This document shows, piece after piece, positions 1 to 9,800 of a DNA stretch of 64,000 nucleotides. Every line of letters starts with the position of its first letter. Positions within the stretch are counted from its first letter, which is position 1. This stretch comes from Bacteroidaceae bacterium. GTDB taxonomy: Bacteria > Bacteroidota > Bacteroidia > Bacteroidales > Bacteroidaceae. Both the position numbers and the translations under genes were made by a program. The notes beneath the pieces are model-generated. The model was not told the origin of the DNA. It saw only the letters and a list, made by a program, of their open reading frames with translations, and searched no databases. The stretch is from the NCBI GenBank assembly GCA_017631315.1, contig JAGBTN010000018.1, forward strand, positions 1 through 64,000, in the 5' to 3' direction.

Positions 1-254
1 GGCGACTGCTGGCCGGCAGCATTGGTGAACAGGAAACGCTGACCTGTGTTGTCAATCTTGGCGGTGCAGTATTCTCCCCAACTCTCGCACGCAGTAAAAA
101 GAACGGGTGCTTGGCGGACATTCTCGACATTCAGACGTGCCCGCAGATTGCAGTACTTGTTATTGACTTCACCATTGCTGCAGGAGGCCAACGTTAATGC
201 TAACCCTAACGTTAACGTTAATCTTAACCTTGGCGATAACATTGATTTCGACAT
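1..254 (-). CDS. Putative lipoprotein, partial (3' end outside window)
   Basis: An open frame starts at the ATG at 254, ten bases after the argH stop codon, and runs off the left edge of the window (about 84 residues seen). The first 25 residues form a signal peptide: a basic start (SPRLRL), a leucine/threonine-rich core (LTLTLGLALTL) and a lipobox ending in ASC, so the mature protein should be lipid-anchored at Cys25. Downstream residues contain several cysteines and aromatic residues (CNLRARLNVENV, ACESWGEYC). I do not recognise the family. The very short gap to argH suggests it is the last gene seen of the pyrE-argH transcription unit. The signal-peptide core is encoded by near-repeated hexamers (see findings). 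The start is well supported by the signal peptide; the function is unknown. Confidence 0.7.
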   Translation of the reverse strand, partial: MSKSMLSPRLRLTLTLGLALTLASCSNGEVNNKYCNLRARLNVENVRQAPVLFTACESWGEYCTAKIDNTGQRFLFTNAAGQQS

Positions 255-263
255 TGGTTAAGA

Positions 264-1610
264 TTAATTGTTAGGGTCAGGGTTGGCTAATCTTTCTTCC
301 GCTTCTTCTGCTCGCTCAAAGTGGAATCCGTCCCATATTTGGCCGAAAAGGGCTGCAATCTCCTTCGTGCAGAGATTGCCTATGCTGCCTTCGTGGGTAT
401 GATTTACCTCTTTCTTCGGCACGAACTTTCCAGCCTCAATGTCCAGTCCTACTTTCTTGTATGCGTCGCGGAATGGCATCCCTTCGCTTGCCAGGCGGTT
501 GACTTCTTCTACAGAGAACATCAGGTCGTAGCGGTCGTCGTTGAGAATGTTTTCGTTCACTTCGAGTCGCGAAATGATGTAAGTAGCCATTTGCAGACAC
601 TCTCTCAGTTCCTGGAAAGCAGGCAGGAAGACTTCTTTGATGATTTGCAGGTCGCGGAAATAGCCGCTTGGCAGGTTATTCATGATGAGCGTAACCTGTT
701 GAGGCAACGCCTGGAGTTTGTTGCATTTGGCGCGTGTCAGTTCGAAGACGTCGGGATTCTTCTTATGGGGCATAATGCTCGAACCCGTAGTACACTCTTT
801 CGGCAATTTGATGAAGCCAAAGTTCTGGCTGTTGTAGAGGCAAGCATCGAAGGCAAGTTTGCTGATGGCCCCTGCGATGCCTGCCAATGCGAAGGCAACG
901 TTTCTTTCGGTCTTGCCACGTCCCATCTGTGCATAGACAACATTGTAGTCGAGAGAATCGAAACCCAACAACTCGGTGGTCATTGTTCTGTTCAGGGGGA
1001 ACGATGAACCATAGCCAGCGGCGGAGCCTAAGGGGTTGCGATTTGTGATGCGATAGGCAGCTTGCAGAAAGACGAGGTCGTCGGCAAGGCTCTCGGCATA
1101 CGCGCCCAACCACAGACCAAAACTGCTGGGCATGGCTACCTGCAAATGAGTGTAACCTGGCAAAAGGATGTCTTTGTAGCGTTCACTTCCCTTCTGCAAT
1201 TCATCGAAGAGAGCACGCACATCTTCCGCCACAAGACGCAACTGTTTGCGAATGAAGAGTTTTAAATCAACCAATACTTGGTCGTTACGGCTGCGGCCGG
1301 AATGTATCTTCTTGCCTACATCGCCGAGCCGGCGGGTGAGCATCAGTTCCACTTGTGAGTGGACGTCTTCGATACCGTCTTCGATAGTGAACGCGCCAGA
1401 GCGTATCTCGCCTAAGATGTCTCGTAGTTCAGAAAGCAGCAGTTGCAGTTCGTCTTTCTCGAGTAGCCCGATGCTTTCGAGCATAGTAATATGAGCCATC
1501 GAGCCAAGCACGTCGGCTTCTGCCAAATACATATCCATCTCACGGTCACGACCAACAGTGAAGCGTTCAATTTCCGCTGTCACTTCATATCCTTTGTCCC
1601 AAAGCTTCAT
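264..1610 (-). CDS. argH: Argininosuccinate lyase
   Basis: The protein has 448 residues, the normal length for this cytoplasmic enzyme, which splits argininosuccinate into arginine and fumarate in the last step of arginine synthesis. The fumarase/aspartase superfamily signature GSSIMPHKKNPD lies near residue 275 and holds the mobile catalytic serine loop. SGRSRNDQV near residue 104 and GYTHLQ near residue 153 are also typical argH motifs. The start at MKLWDKG matches the family, whose members begin with a similar K-LW-K/G segment. The gene lies 50 bases after the SRPBCC gene on the same strand, and the lipoprotein begins 10 bases after its stop, so it is probably co-transcribed with pyrE. No arginine operator was recognised. 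Confidence 0.97.
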   Translation of the reverse strand: MKLWDKGYEVTAEIERFTVGRDREMDMYLAEADVLGSMAHITMLESIGLLEKDELQLLLSELRDILGEIRSGAFTIEDGIEDVHSQVELMLTRRLGDVGKKIHSGRSRNDQVLVDLKLFIRKQLRLVAEDVRALFDELQKGSERYKDILLPGYTHLQVAMPSSFGLWLGAYAESLADDLVFLQAAYRITNRNPLGSAAGYGSSFPLNRTMTTELLGFDSLDYNVVYAQMGRGKTERNVAFALAGIAGAISKLAFDACLYNSQNFGFIKLPKECTTGSSIMPHKKNPDVFELTRAKCNKLQALPQQVTLIMNNLPSGYFRDLQIIKEVFLPAFQELRECLQMATYIISRLEVNENILNDDRYDLMFSVEEVNRLASEGMPFRDAYKKVGLDIEAGKFVPKKEVNHTHEGSIGNLCTKEIAALFGQIWDGFHFERAEEAEERLANPDPNN

Positions 1611-1660
1611 TCAGTTACGATTTTATCATTTTACCATTTATTCCCCTTTGATAGGGGTGT

Positions 1661-2140
1661 TTAATAAGGCAGACTTGCCAGCATTTGTGCCAGCCCATCG
1701 ACACCTTGTTCGAGTTTCTTGCCCACCATCTGACGGATAAAGAAATTGAGGTCAGCCTTGAGCGTCAGACGCATGGCACACTCGTTCTCGCCGTTAGGCA
1801 GCAGTTGTACCCACATGTTTGCAGCCACAGGCATGCCCTCGGCTGCAAACTTGATGGTCTTCTCCGGTTCTCGTTCTATGATGCGCAACGTTGCTGTGCC
1901 AAGAGGTGTCTCTCCCGAAACGGAGTCGGTATCGAACTGCAGAGAACGCAGTTTTTCGACTATCTGCTCCAGTTGTTCGGGCTTTACCTTGTCTCCTGCC
2001 TGCTCTTGTATGCGTCGCATCGCTTCGGGATTGTCGAGCCCTTGCTGAATGACAGCCAGATTGTTGAGGTCGGCAAGACGCTCATAGACACGTCCGACAG
2101 GAGCAAATATCTTTTTTACTTCGCTTTTGTATTCTGTCAT
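1661..2140 (-). CDS. SRPBCC (START-like) family protein
   Basis: The protein has 159 residues and starts at MTEYKSEVKKIF. An in-frame extension upstream to 2254 would overlap pyrE and has no family-like sequence, so the ATG at 2140 is chosen. The sequence fits the small helix-grip SRPBCC fold seen in many Bacteroidetes proteins: an N-terminal strand followed by VGRVYERLADLNNL, then a strand-rich middle (TLRIIEREPEKTIKF, MWVQLLPNGENECAMRLTL) and a long C-terminal helix (MVGKKLEQGVDGLAQML). Such proteins usually bind a hydrophobic ligand, but the ligand here is unknown. The gene lies between pyrE (19-base gap) and argH. The assignment is from fold-level pattern only. Confidence 0.8.
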   Translation of the reverse strand: MTEYKSEVKKIFAPVGRVYERLADLNNLAVIQQGLDNPEAMRRIQEQAGDKVKPEQLEQIVEKLRSLQFDTDSVSGETPLGTATLRIIEREPEKTIKFAAEGMPVAANMWVQLLPNGENECAMRLTLKADLNFFIRQMVGKKLEQGVDGLAQMLASLPY

Positions 2141-2159
2141 TTCTTGTATATACAATTTA

Positions 2160-2792
2160 CTATTTGTTCCAGTTTGCAGGATCCTTGCGCCATTCGTTGA
2201 GTGTTGCGATGTCCTCTTCCTTGATGTAGCCTGTCTTGGCGGCTTCTGCAACAACGGCTTCGTAGTTGGTCAAGGTAACGAGTTTTACATTTGCTGCACT
2301 GAAGGCTTCTTCTGCAACGGGGAAACCATAAGTGTATGATGCTACCATGCCAACCACTTCGCAGCCTGCTGCTCTGAGAGCTTCGACTGCCTTAAGGCTG
2401 CTGCCACCAGTGCTGATGAGGTCTTCTACGACGACAACCTTCATGCCGGGTTTCAGTTCGCCTTCGATGAGGTTTGTTAGGCCGTGGTCTTTTGGCTTGC
2501 TACGAACATAGGCAAAGGGCAGGCTCAGTGCATCTGCCACCAATGCACCTTGTGCAATGGCACCGGTAGCAACACCTGCAACGCCTTCTGCTTCGGGGAA
2601 TTGCTCCATGATGAGACGAGTGAGTTCTACCTTGACGAAGGTACGGAGATCGGGGAAGGAGAGTGTTTTGCGATTGTCGCAATAAAAGGGACTCTTCCAG
2701 CCGCTTGCCCATGTGAAGGGGTCGTTGGGTTGTAACTTAATGGCTTTTACATTCAGCAATTTTGCTGCAAAGATTGATTCAACTGTACTCAT
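2160..2792 (-). CDS. pyrE: Orotate phosphoribosyltransferase
   Basis: The protein has 210 residues and joins orotate to PRPP to make OMP in pyrimidine synthesis in the cytoplasm. The PRPP-binding motif VVVVEDLISTGGSS lies near residues 119-132, and FTWASGWKSPFYCDNRK near residue 25 is the typical orotate-side segment of bacterial PyrE. GVATGAIAQGALVADAL and YVRSKPKDHG are further conserved pieces. It begins 20 bases after the phosphoesterase gene and is followed by the SRPBCC gene and argH, so it is probably in the middle of one operon. No pyrimidine-responsive leader is visible in the short gap. Confidence 0.97.
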   Translation of the reverse strand: MSTVESIFAAKLLNVKAIKLQPNDPFTWASGWKSPFYCDNRKTLSFPDLRTFVKVELTRLIMEQFPEAEGVAGVATGAIAQGALVADALSLPFAYVRSKPKDHGLTNLIEGELKPGMKVVVVEDLISTGGSSLKAVEALRAAGCEVVGMVASYTYGFPVAEEAFSAANVKLVTLTNYEAVVAEAAKTGYIKEEDIATLNEWRKDPANWNK

Positions 2793-2811
2793 GTTGTTTT
2801 ATATTTATTGT

Positions 2812-5235
2812 TTATGTGTTAATCAGAAATTTCTTGCCGTCCTTGATGTAAAGTCCCGGCTCTTGTATGCTGGCCGTGCGAGTTCCATTGAGACGATAGA
2901 TGAGCCCTTTCCCCTTTGTTTCCATTGGGGCGGAAACTGCATCGTCGTCACTGGCAACGGTCAGGAGAAGTGGTTGTGAGATGGGTGTGCCGTCGATGCA
3001 AATGCAATACTCGTATTCTCCTGCTGCAAGTCCAGTGAGTGTGATGTTACCTTCTTCTGTTCCGAGAGGCATCACTTCTTGCCATGCCTCGTTTTGTTTA
3101 ATGCAGAGTTTGGCAGGCAGGGCAGGGTGGAGACCGCTATAGTGCATCGCTATTTCTTCGCTTGTTTTGTAGTCCGATTTGTCTGCACGGAGTCGTGCCG
3201 GCTTGCCGATGGCAAAGTATTGACGTTCAAAAGGCTCGGAGTAGCCGTCTGCCATGAAGTAACCAGTGAAGTAGATGCCTTCCGGAAGTGGCTCGGTCCA
3301 GTTGTTTGTGCCGCTTACGTTGAGGGTAAGCGAACCGTTAATTCTGGTGTTATAGAGCCAGGTGGGGCATTTCGAATCCTTTGGCACGATGCCTGCAGCA
3401 TAGATGCCCACCCAGTCTTTGCTTATCATGGGTGTGTTTGTGAGTCTTACCACAACGGCATTACCAACGGCATAGGCACGTTTGCTGGGTTGCATGCTGA
3501 AAGTTGTGGGGTCGAAGGAACGCGACGTTACAAAGAAGGGAATACGCTGCGAACACTCGGTGTAGCCACTGTCGGCAAAGAGTACGGCAAAGTATTCGCC
3601 TGCGGTCGGGACGTTTAGGCTGACAGTGCCTGCTGCTACGTCGGTGTATTTATAGACGATGGCCTTGTCGTTTGTGCCTGGGTTCTTTCCTTTGGCATAG
3701 ATGCCAATCCATGCTTCTTTGCCAACGGGAACATCGCTGAAGGTGGCTTGTATGTTTTCGTTCACCCGATAGAATTGTTTGTCGAGGGTGAGAGAAGAAG
3801 TGTACATTGTTGTTGAACCGTCGATCCAGTCGGTATAGATTGGGTTGCCTTTTCTGCCGAAGCAGTTGCAGGGACGAATGGCAAAGCGATAGGCAAAGTC
3901 CTTTGGCAATTCACTTACGCCATAGACACAGTGTGCAATGCCTTCTTCTTTATTCTCCCCGAGATAGCATTTGGGTGAGAATACGCGTTTTGTGGCAGTG
4001 ATGTGTCGAACATCGAGCCAGTCGTATTCTACTTGCACCTCGTAGTCGAAGGCACGAACACCGGCATTCTTTTTCAGAACAGTAGGAAAGTGAACGGTGA
4101 CTTGCGGTTGTGCTGTGCCATATCTGTCTGTGCCGTTGCCGGCAGTAACTGTTGCTTTTGCATCGGCAGGGAATTGTGGGATGGCAGCCACTTTGGCGCG
4201 ATTTTCATAGGAAAGCGGTTGTGTGGCCGAAATGGGCCATGGCAGGTACCAGGCATCGCCAATGGGTTCGTTGTAAACAAACTCGCGTTTCTCGAAGGTA
4301 ATGGCATCGTCGTAAACGCGCATTATCATACCTTGACGGCCATCGGAGGGGTCCATCTTCTGCATTTGCGATGGTGGTTTGGCCGACCAATCGTCCTGGT
4401 AGGTATTCTCTCTTGCTGGCATCGGGTAGAGATACTTGAGCGAAGAGGTGCCGATACTGGTGAAACTGCCTTGCCAAAGGTTGCGGTCGTCGTCGAGCGG
4501 CGAATGAGAATGACCGGAGAAGGCAATGGCGTTGGGGTATTTGCTCAGCAGTTTTGTGACTGTTCCGTTGTCTCTGCCCCAAGCCCAAGCGCAGTTGCAG
4601 GTGTCTTTGGGGTGTGGATGTTGTATGTAGAAGAAGGGTTTCCCGTCGGTGGTCAGTTCGGAATTGTGTTTCTGGAGAAAGTCGGCAAGGCCACTGATGT
4701 GGCTTTGGTTCTCCCAATGGGCGCCGATGAAGTGATAACCCTTGATGGTCTTCATCCAGATGGGCTGGTATGGCTCCTTGAAGCATTGTTCCCAAGCCTC
4801 AGCCCGACGTTTGCCGATGCCTTGTGCTTGTGCTGTTTCAGAACCTACACTGCTGATGGTGCTGCCCCAGGTGTAGCCTTCAGTGTCGTGATTGCCGTAG
4901 ATGAAGAGTTGTGCTGTTTCTTTTCCGTTCAGGCCTTTGTTGTTGGGAAAGACTTGGAACCATGCGTCTGCAACGACTTGCAGTTGCGGAATGAGTCCTT
5001 GGTCGGCCATGTCGCCGGCAACGATTACGCCATCCACATTCTGTTCGCGGAAGTATTCGAGCGTATGGATAAAGGTCTCTGCGGTGTTGGCTTCCGTCAA
5101 ATGAATGTCGCTGACAATGCCAATGATAAGATTAGGCTCACCCAGGGTGGCAATCTTTTCAGCAAGGGCAGGAGTGCCCAGGTATGCGGCTCCCGCAAGA
5201 GCAGTAGAGCGTTGGAGAAATTCTCTGCGGTTCAT
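2812..5235 (-). CDS. Tat-type metallophosphoesterase with C-terminal secretion-like tail
   Basis: The protein has 807 residues. It opens with a twin-arginine type signal (NRREFLQRSTALAGAAYL, then an Ala-rich cleavage region). A calcineurin-like phosphoesterase domain follows, with metal-ligand motifs DIH near residue 42, GDMADQG near 74, GNHDTEG near 113 and GHSHSP near 240. The rest appears to be beta-sandwich repeats (two related segments containing VGKEAWIGIYAKG and ISKDWVGIYAAG). The last 35 residues (IYRLNGTRTA, then EPGLYIKDGKK) resemble the C-terminal tails of other exported proteins in this window. It is probably an extracytoplasmic phosphatase or phosphodiesterase of unknown substrate. 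It has its own promoter box at 5281-5288 and heads the run leading into pyrE. Confidence 0.88.
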   Translation of the reverse strand: MNRREFLQRSTALAGAAYLGTPALAEKIATLGEPNLIIGIVSDIHLTEANTAETFIHTLEYFREQNVDGVIVAGDMADQGLIPQLQVVADAWFQVFPNNKGLNGKETAQLFIYGNHDTEGYTWGSTISSVGSETAQAQGIGKRRAEAWEQCFKEPYQPIWMKTIKGYHFIGAHWENQSHISGLADFLQKHNSELTTDGKPFFYIQHPHPKDTCNCAWAWGRDNGTVTKLLSKYPNAIAFSGHSHSPLDDDRNLWQGSFTSIGTSSLKYLYPMPARENTYQDDWSAKPPSQMQKMDPSDGRQGMIMRVYDDAITFEKREFVYNEPIGDAWYLPWPISATQPLSYENRAKVAAIPQFPADAKATVTAGNGTDRYGTAQPQVTVHFPTVLKKNAGVRAFDYEVQVEYDWLDVRHITATKRVFSPKCYLGENKEEGIAHCVYGVSELPKDFAYRFAIRPCNCFGRKGNPIYTDWIDGSTTMYTSSLTLDKQFYRVNENIQATFSDVPVGKEAWIGIYAKGKNPGTNDKAIVYKYTDVAAGTVSLNVPTAGEYFAVLFADSGYTECSQRIPFFVTSRSFDPTTFSMQPSKRAYAVGNAVVVRLTNTPMISKDWVGIYAAGIVPKDSKCPTWLYNTRINGSLTLNVSGTNNWTEPLPEGIYFTGYFMADGYSEPFERQYFAIGKPARLRADKSDYKTSEEIAMHYSGLHPALPAKLCIKQNEAWQEVMPLGTEEGNITLTGLAAGEYEYCICIDGTPISQPLLLTVASDDDAVSAPMETKGKGLIYRLNGTRTASIQEPGLYIKDGKKFLINT

Positions 5236-5280
5236 GGTTTGTTGTCGTGGACAAGTCTAATAACCTACATATTGTAGGCG

Positions 5281-5288
5281 CAAAGATA
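5281..5288 (-). promoter_or_regulatory. Bacteroidetes -7 box for the phosphoesterase/pyrE/argH run
   Basis: On the minus strand this reads TATCTTTG, a full match to the Bacteroidetes -7 consensus TAnnTTTG. It lies 46 bases upstream of the phosphoesterase start codon, so transcription should begin near 5275. Confidence 0.75.
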
Positions 5289-5407
5289 CGAAAAAAAGGG
5301 AAAAGAGAAAAGAGAAAAGAGAAATGAATTTTCAAGGCACGGTGAATTGTCAAAATCTCCATTTGACAAAATGTTTCACGAAGTGGCGTTTCACTAACTT
5401 TTTGCTA

Positions 5408-5601
5408 TTTTTGCACACTTCGTAAAGTGGCGAAAAATAGGCTGAAAAACGTTGAAATTTCGATTTTCTCGAGGAATGTTTGCAGACGGTGCCAGTAACG
5501 TTTGCAAACTATACACGTTAAGTTTGGCTTTTATCCACGTGTAGTTTGCTGTTTACTCACGTTACGTCTGCCCAAACATCAAGTCAAAAAGTGTGCAAAA
5601 A
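5408..5601. repeat. 13-bp inverted repeat bracketing a 22-bp-period array
   Basis: The 13-mer TTTTTGCACACTT at 5408-5420 is exactly the reverse complement of 5589-5601. The two arms enclose the 22-bp-period array at 5476-5585, with 55 bases before the array and 3 after it. The 667-base spacer (5236-5902) holds this bracket, the array and the phosphoesterase promoter; I see no convincing gene in it. Confidence 0.6.
5476..5585. repeat. 22-bp-period array A (five units)
   Basis: Units begin at 5476, 5498, 5520, 5542 and 5564, each exactly 22 bases. The common pattern is (A/T)nGTTTGC/GGC at the left and a right half ending in CACGTT or CACGTG in the middle three units. The array lies downstream of the ATP-grasp gene stop (5903, minus strand) and ahead of the phosphoesterase promoter. 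A sixth, weaker unit may lie at 5454-5475. Confidence 0.75.
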
Positions 5602-5902
5602 CGCCTAAAACCGTTCATTTTTGCTAACTATAATTGCCAATCAGACACTTTTGAATTTTACGATAGTCTTGTAACTTCTTGATTCTCTGTGTTGACTTTA
5701 TTTGAGCGATTTTCTTTGGAAAAATGAACCTAACACTATCCGAAGTCATTTTAAGCGATTCTGGAGCGTTTGCCAAAAATGCGAGTGTAAGCAAAATGTT
5801 GAATTTGCTTACATTTTGTCAAGTGTATAAAACGGGGCAGAGACATGGCAGACTAATCGGATTGTTTAGTTCCGATGCCTTGCAACTTACAATGTTCTGG
5901 TA

Positions 5903-6862
5903 TTAGCCAAACGCTTCGACTTCGGCAGAGTAGTGCCCATAGATGTATTCCACCACCATTCGGCCGAAGCGGCCTTGCTCGGCAGCCAAACAAGAGACGA
6001 GTCCCATTGTCCAACGCCAATTGACTTCGATGCATGGGCAAATGCCTTCCTGGGCCAGCATCATGTCGATGCCGACCGGACCGGAGTAGTTGTATTGGCT
6101 CAGACGCTGTTCCCACCAGGCACGAATCTCCTGAATGTATGCCGGCGGAATGTATTGTGCCAGCCATGCAAGTTTCTGTTCTTCCGGTGCCACAAGGTTT
6201 CCCAGATAGGCTCCTCGCTCGTTGGTATAAAAGAGAGAAAGTCCTCGATACTCGACTCCGCCTTTTCCGTCGAGCCAGAATTCAAGGGCAAAGTCGGTCA
6301 TTTTGTGCAGGAACTGTTCTACAACGACGCTGCCCTGGGCTTTGAGCGTCCGTTTTGCCCATGCTTGCCACTGCGTATTGTTGCTCTGCATCAAGCCCTT
6401 GCCACTGCTGCTCCAAGGGGATTTCAACAAGGCATGGCCATATTTTGCAACGGCCTCCTCTGCCTCTTCCATGCTTTGGCAAAGCACAGATTCGCCTGCA
6501 AGGTGCCCGTCGAGAGGCAGTTGCTCGCGAATTTCCTGCAAAAGGCCAACGGCTGTACGCCTATGGGAGAGTTGTCTCAGTCGTTCAATCTCTTCGGAAG
6601 AAGGCATGAGCGACTCTTGAACGCCAGCCTGCTTCAGTTGATGGCAGAGTGCGGCACTCCATCCCCAAGGCACAATGCGGCAATCATCTGGCAGCGAGAG
6701 CCTGTCTTCGCCATTCCATACGATGTCTCCTTCCTTTGCCCACCACTGCGGAAGCCACCACAATTCGCGGCGCATCTGCTGTATCTGTGCCGGCGGTGTA
6801 TATCCCGGATGCCCGTCGGCGAGGGCCATGTCATTCTCGGGGTTGAAGATGTAGAGTGTCAT
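5903..6862 (-). CDS. ATP-grasp-like protein, function unknown
   Basis: The protein has 319 residues and no signal peptide. It begins with a short conserved piece (LYIFNPENDMALADG) seen in Bacteroidetes hypothetical proteins. The centre has an ATP-grasp-like segment: ALLKSPWSSSGKGL near residue 144, with a nucleotide-binding lysine and a Ser/Gly loop, VVVEQFLHKMTDFALEF near 175, and a C-terminal PCIEVNWRWTMG near 277 that would supply the metal-binding Glu and Asn. This points to a carboxylate-amine or carboxylate-thiol ligase, but no substrate can be named. It starts three bases after the stop of the large glycosyltransferase/DUF4922/SpoIID gene, so the two are certainly co-transcribed and probably work together, perhaps on an envelope polymer (inference). 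Confidence 0.8.
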   Translation of the reverse strand: MTLYIFNPENDMALADGHPGYTPPAQIQQMRRELWWLPQWWAKEGDIVWNGEDRLSLPDDCRIVPWGWSAALCHQLKQAGVQESLMPSSEEIERLRQLSHRRTAVGLLQEIREQLPLDGHLAGESVLCQSMEEAEEAVAKYGHALLKSPWSSSGKGLMQSNNTQWQAWAKRTLKAQGSVVVEQFLHKMTDFALEFWLDGKGGVEYRGLSLFYTNERGAYLGNLVAPEEQKLAWLAQYIPPAYIQEIRAWWEQRLSQYNYSGPVGIDMMLAQEGICPCIEVNWRWTMGLVSCLAAEQGRFGRMVVEYIYGHYSAEVEAFG

Positions 6863-6865
6863 GGT

Positions 6866-9800
6866 TCAGGAGAGACGCTTGATTTGAATGTCGGTATAAT
6901 AGTGTTTCAGTATCTGCTTGTAGCCGTAACCTTGCTCGCCCATCACGGCAGCACCGATTTGGCAAAGTCCTACGCCATGTCCCCAACCGCGTCCATGAAG
7001 AACAAAACGACCAGGAATGCCGTTCTCGACGTCCTTAATCTCAATGGTGAAGGCACTGCTCTTCAAGGTAGATGTGCAGAGCATGCGGCGTATCTCAAGT
7101 TCCTTGCCTACAACAAACTCTTTGTCCTTGCCCACAATGCGCAGTTTGCTGATGTGCCCGCCAGGACCTTTCTCGACAGGTTCCATGTCAAGTATTGCTC
7201 CCAAGTCCGTCTTCAGGTGTGCCGTAATGCGATTGTGAATCTCTTCTTGCGTCAGTTCCTCTGTCCATTCGAGGAAGTCGTGAGTCTCGAGGTCGTAGTC
7301 GTTGAGCACCTGTTTCAGTATCTGTTTGTTGTCTGTGTTGCAGAAGGGGTCTTTGACCGAACGCAGATAGGGGACACTTATATTTTCCCAACAATACTGG
7401 TATTCATTGGTCTGCCCGCCACAACACTTGCCAAAGCGAGTGTCGCAAATCTTTCCGTCGTACATCAAAACCTGTCCGCGAGTGGCATCGACAGCCTTTG
7501 CCACTTGGGGATTGTTTGCCCGGGTAATGCCCTGATAGCGTTGGCAATGGTCGTCGGCACAAACGTCGAAGATGGTATGGTCTTCACGGTCGTACCAGCG
7601 GATGCTCTCTCCTTCGCCTTTGACGAAGGAGAAGAATGGTGCCGGACCGTTTGCCCTTTCCTGACGGCGTTGCATTTGGGCATAAAGCCAACTGCGGGAA
7701 ATGACTGCTGCAGCCTTCAGGAACTCCAGCGAACAACTGCTTTTCATTTCACTGCTGATGACACTCTTCAGATAATCCTCCACGGGCAGAATGTTGATAG
7801 CCACAATCTTGTCTTCTTCGACAACAAGTTTCAAGACACCCTGGAAGGTTTGCGACTCCTTTCGCTCCCAGTGGAAACTTTGTCCGATGGTGACATCATG
7901 CAGAGTGAACGAACCTTCACCTCGGAAGGTCAGTTCTTGATAAACGTTGTCATGCCAGCGAATGCCTCCTTCGGTGTATTCTGCTATTTGCTCACCAACA
8001 ACTTCGTTGCCTTTGGCGTGATAGGGTGTGTTCATGCAGAACCGAAGGACAGTATCCTTCATGATGCCGACAGAAACCTCCTGGCTGAGGCTGATGGTGT
8101 CTTCTTTAGTGTCTTTGCTGTTGAACTCTTCCGGTTTGTCCGTTAGTTGTGCTATGATGGGTTTCAGGGCTTCCGGACTTAGTGTGACTTCTTGCAAAAT
8201 GGCTTGCGCCTTTTCGGAGGTCAGTGCGTTGAAGTCCTGTTCCCTTGGTGTAATGAACAGACCACACATGTCAAGCGCTCCCGGACTTATCATCAACTGC
8301 TCTTCTCCTTCGGCATAATAACAATCCGGACGATGTTTGCTGCGAGGGAAGATAAGTGTAACGAGTTCGTCTGGACGGCTTGCTGTCCCTTCTTGTCTCC
8401 AGCAGACGATATTCAGTCTGGGCTCAGCCTCATTGCCTTCTACAGGGAGAGCATTGTATGTTCTTTGACAAAGGATGCTGTCGCTTTCTGCCGGCATACT
8501 GCGAATAACAAAAATAGGGCAGGCATATCCTTCCAGAATATAGAGTCCACAACGGTTCCCGACATTGCCTGCCTCTTCCATCGTGGCGGTTTGTTCTCCT
8601 GTCAGTGGATAAAGCTTTCGCAGTTTGTTCTCATACATTGCCCAGTCGCGTTCAAGTGGGACAATACCTCTGCTGCCTGCCTGAAGATGCATGTGGTCTG
8701 GGCATGAAGCACCACAAAGAGGACCATTGTAGAAGACCAGATGTTTAGGCATGTTCCATGCCATGCGACGTAGTGTGCCGAAACTGCTGTAAATGCTTTG
8801 TGGCGTGTGACGACGCATTGGAATGGTGAAATGTTGAGGAAGGATGGGGTAAGGGTTGACAAGAATCTGATAATGTTTTTCCGTCATCAGTTTGTGTTGC
8901 TCTTGCGGGCGGTTGATGTCGCAAAGGAAGCAAGGGCGCTCGCTGATGCTTTTCTTGTCAATGCTTGCACCTGTCGAAATGATGCGAGCAGGATTCCATT
9001 GCGCAGCAAGAGACATTTCGCCAAGTGGCAGTTCTTTTGTCTGCACACTTTCCTCTAATGCCTTGTAGCGTTCGGCAGCTTCATGCCATTCGGATAGTTC
9101 TTTTTGGAAGAAATCTTCTACCTCCTCGGCAGTTACTTTGTGTTGCCAAAGCAGGTTGAGTTGTTGGCGTGCCTTAATTTCAAGGCTGCGCAAATGATCT
9201 TTGTATGTATTGTTTTTGTTGATTTTGTCTTGACTGAGGGCAGCATCGCTGTTTCCTTCCCAGCGTCGGCAGAGATAGACCTCATCGTAGATGCGCCCAA
9301 TGCGATACCTTCGGCTTATCATCAAGCCAAGGGCGTAGTCTTCTCCGTAACTTGTGTTAGGTATCTGCAACTCTTGCAGTACTGGTGTAAAGAAAGCGCG
9401 TGGAGCACCCAGACCATTGATGCGCAGAGCATTGTTGCGGCCGTTGTGTTCTGTCCATTCACGATGGTCGATAAGACCTGGTGGAAGCGTGTTCAGTTGG
9501 AAGTCACACATGCGATACGAACCAATCACCATTGCAGCACCTTCGGCGTAGAAGGTATCTACCATTCGCTGCAAGGTTTGTGGCGAAGAGTACAAGTCGT
9601 CGCTGTCGAGTTGCACCACAAAGCGTCCCACCTTCGGGTGATGTACTGCCATATTCCAGCATCCACCGATGCCGAGGTCGTTACGTTCGGGAATGATGTG
9701 TATGACACGTTCGTCGTTCCTGAATTCGTCGATGGCTTCTGTTGTTCCATCGGTGCTTCCATTATCTACGATGATGAGGTTGAAAGGGAATGATGTTTCT

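Noticed and set aside
195-240. Telomere-like or integration repeat at the left edge
   Set aside because: The hexamers are in frame and encode the hydrophobic core of a signal peptide.
3807-5277. Possible second gene on the plus strand within the phosphoesterase gene
   Set aside because: No promoter, no signal peptide and no motif; the minus-strand product has full phosphoesterase motifs.
5724-5906. A 60-codon plus-strand frame in the spacer after the ATP-grasp gene
   Set aside because: It overlaps the end of the ATP-grasp gene, has no promoter or family-like sequence and no conserved composition.
5933-8146. A 737-codon open frame on the plus strand, and others such as 4003-5277 and 18766-19518
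   Set aside because: They lie opposite well-supported genes (ATP-grasp and fusion protein, phosphoesterase, metY). Their products are rich in Cys, His and Phe runs without family motifs, as expected for shadows of GC-biased codons.
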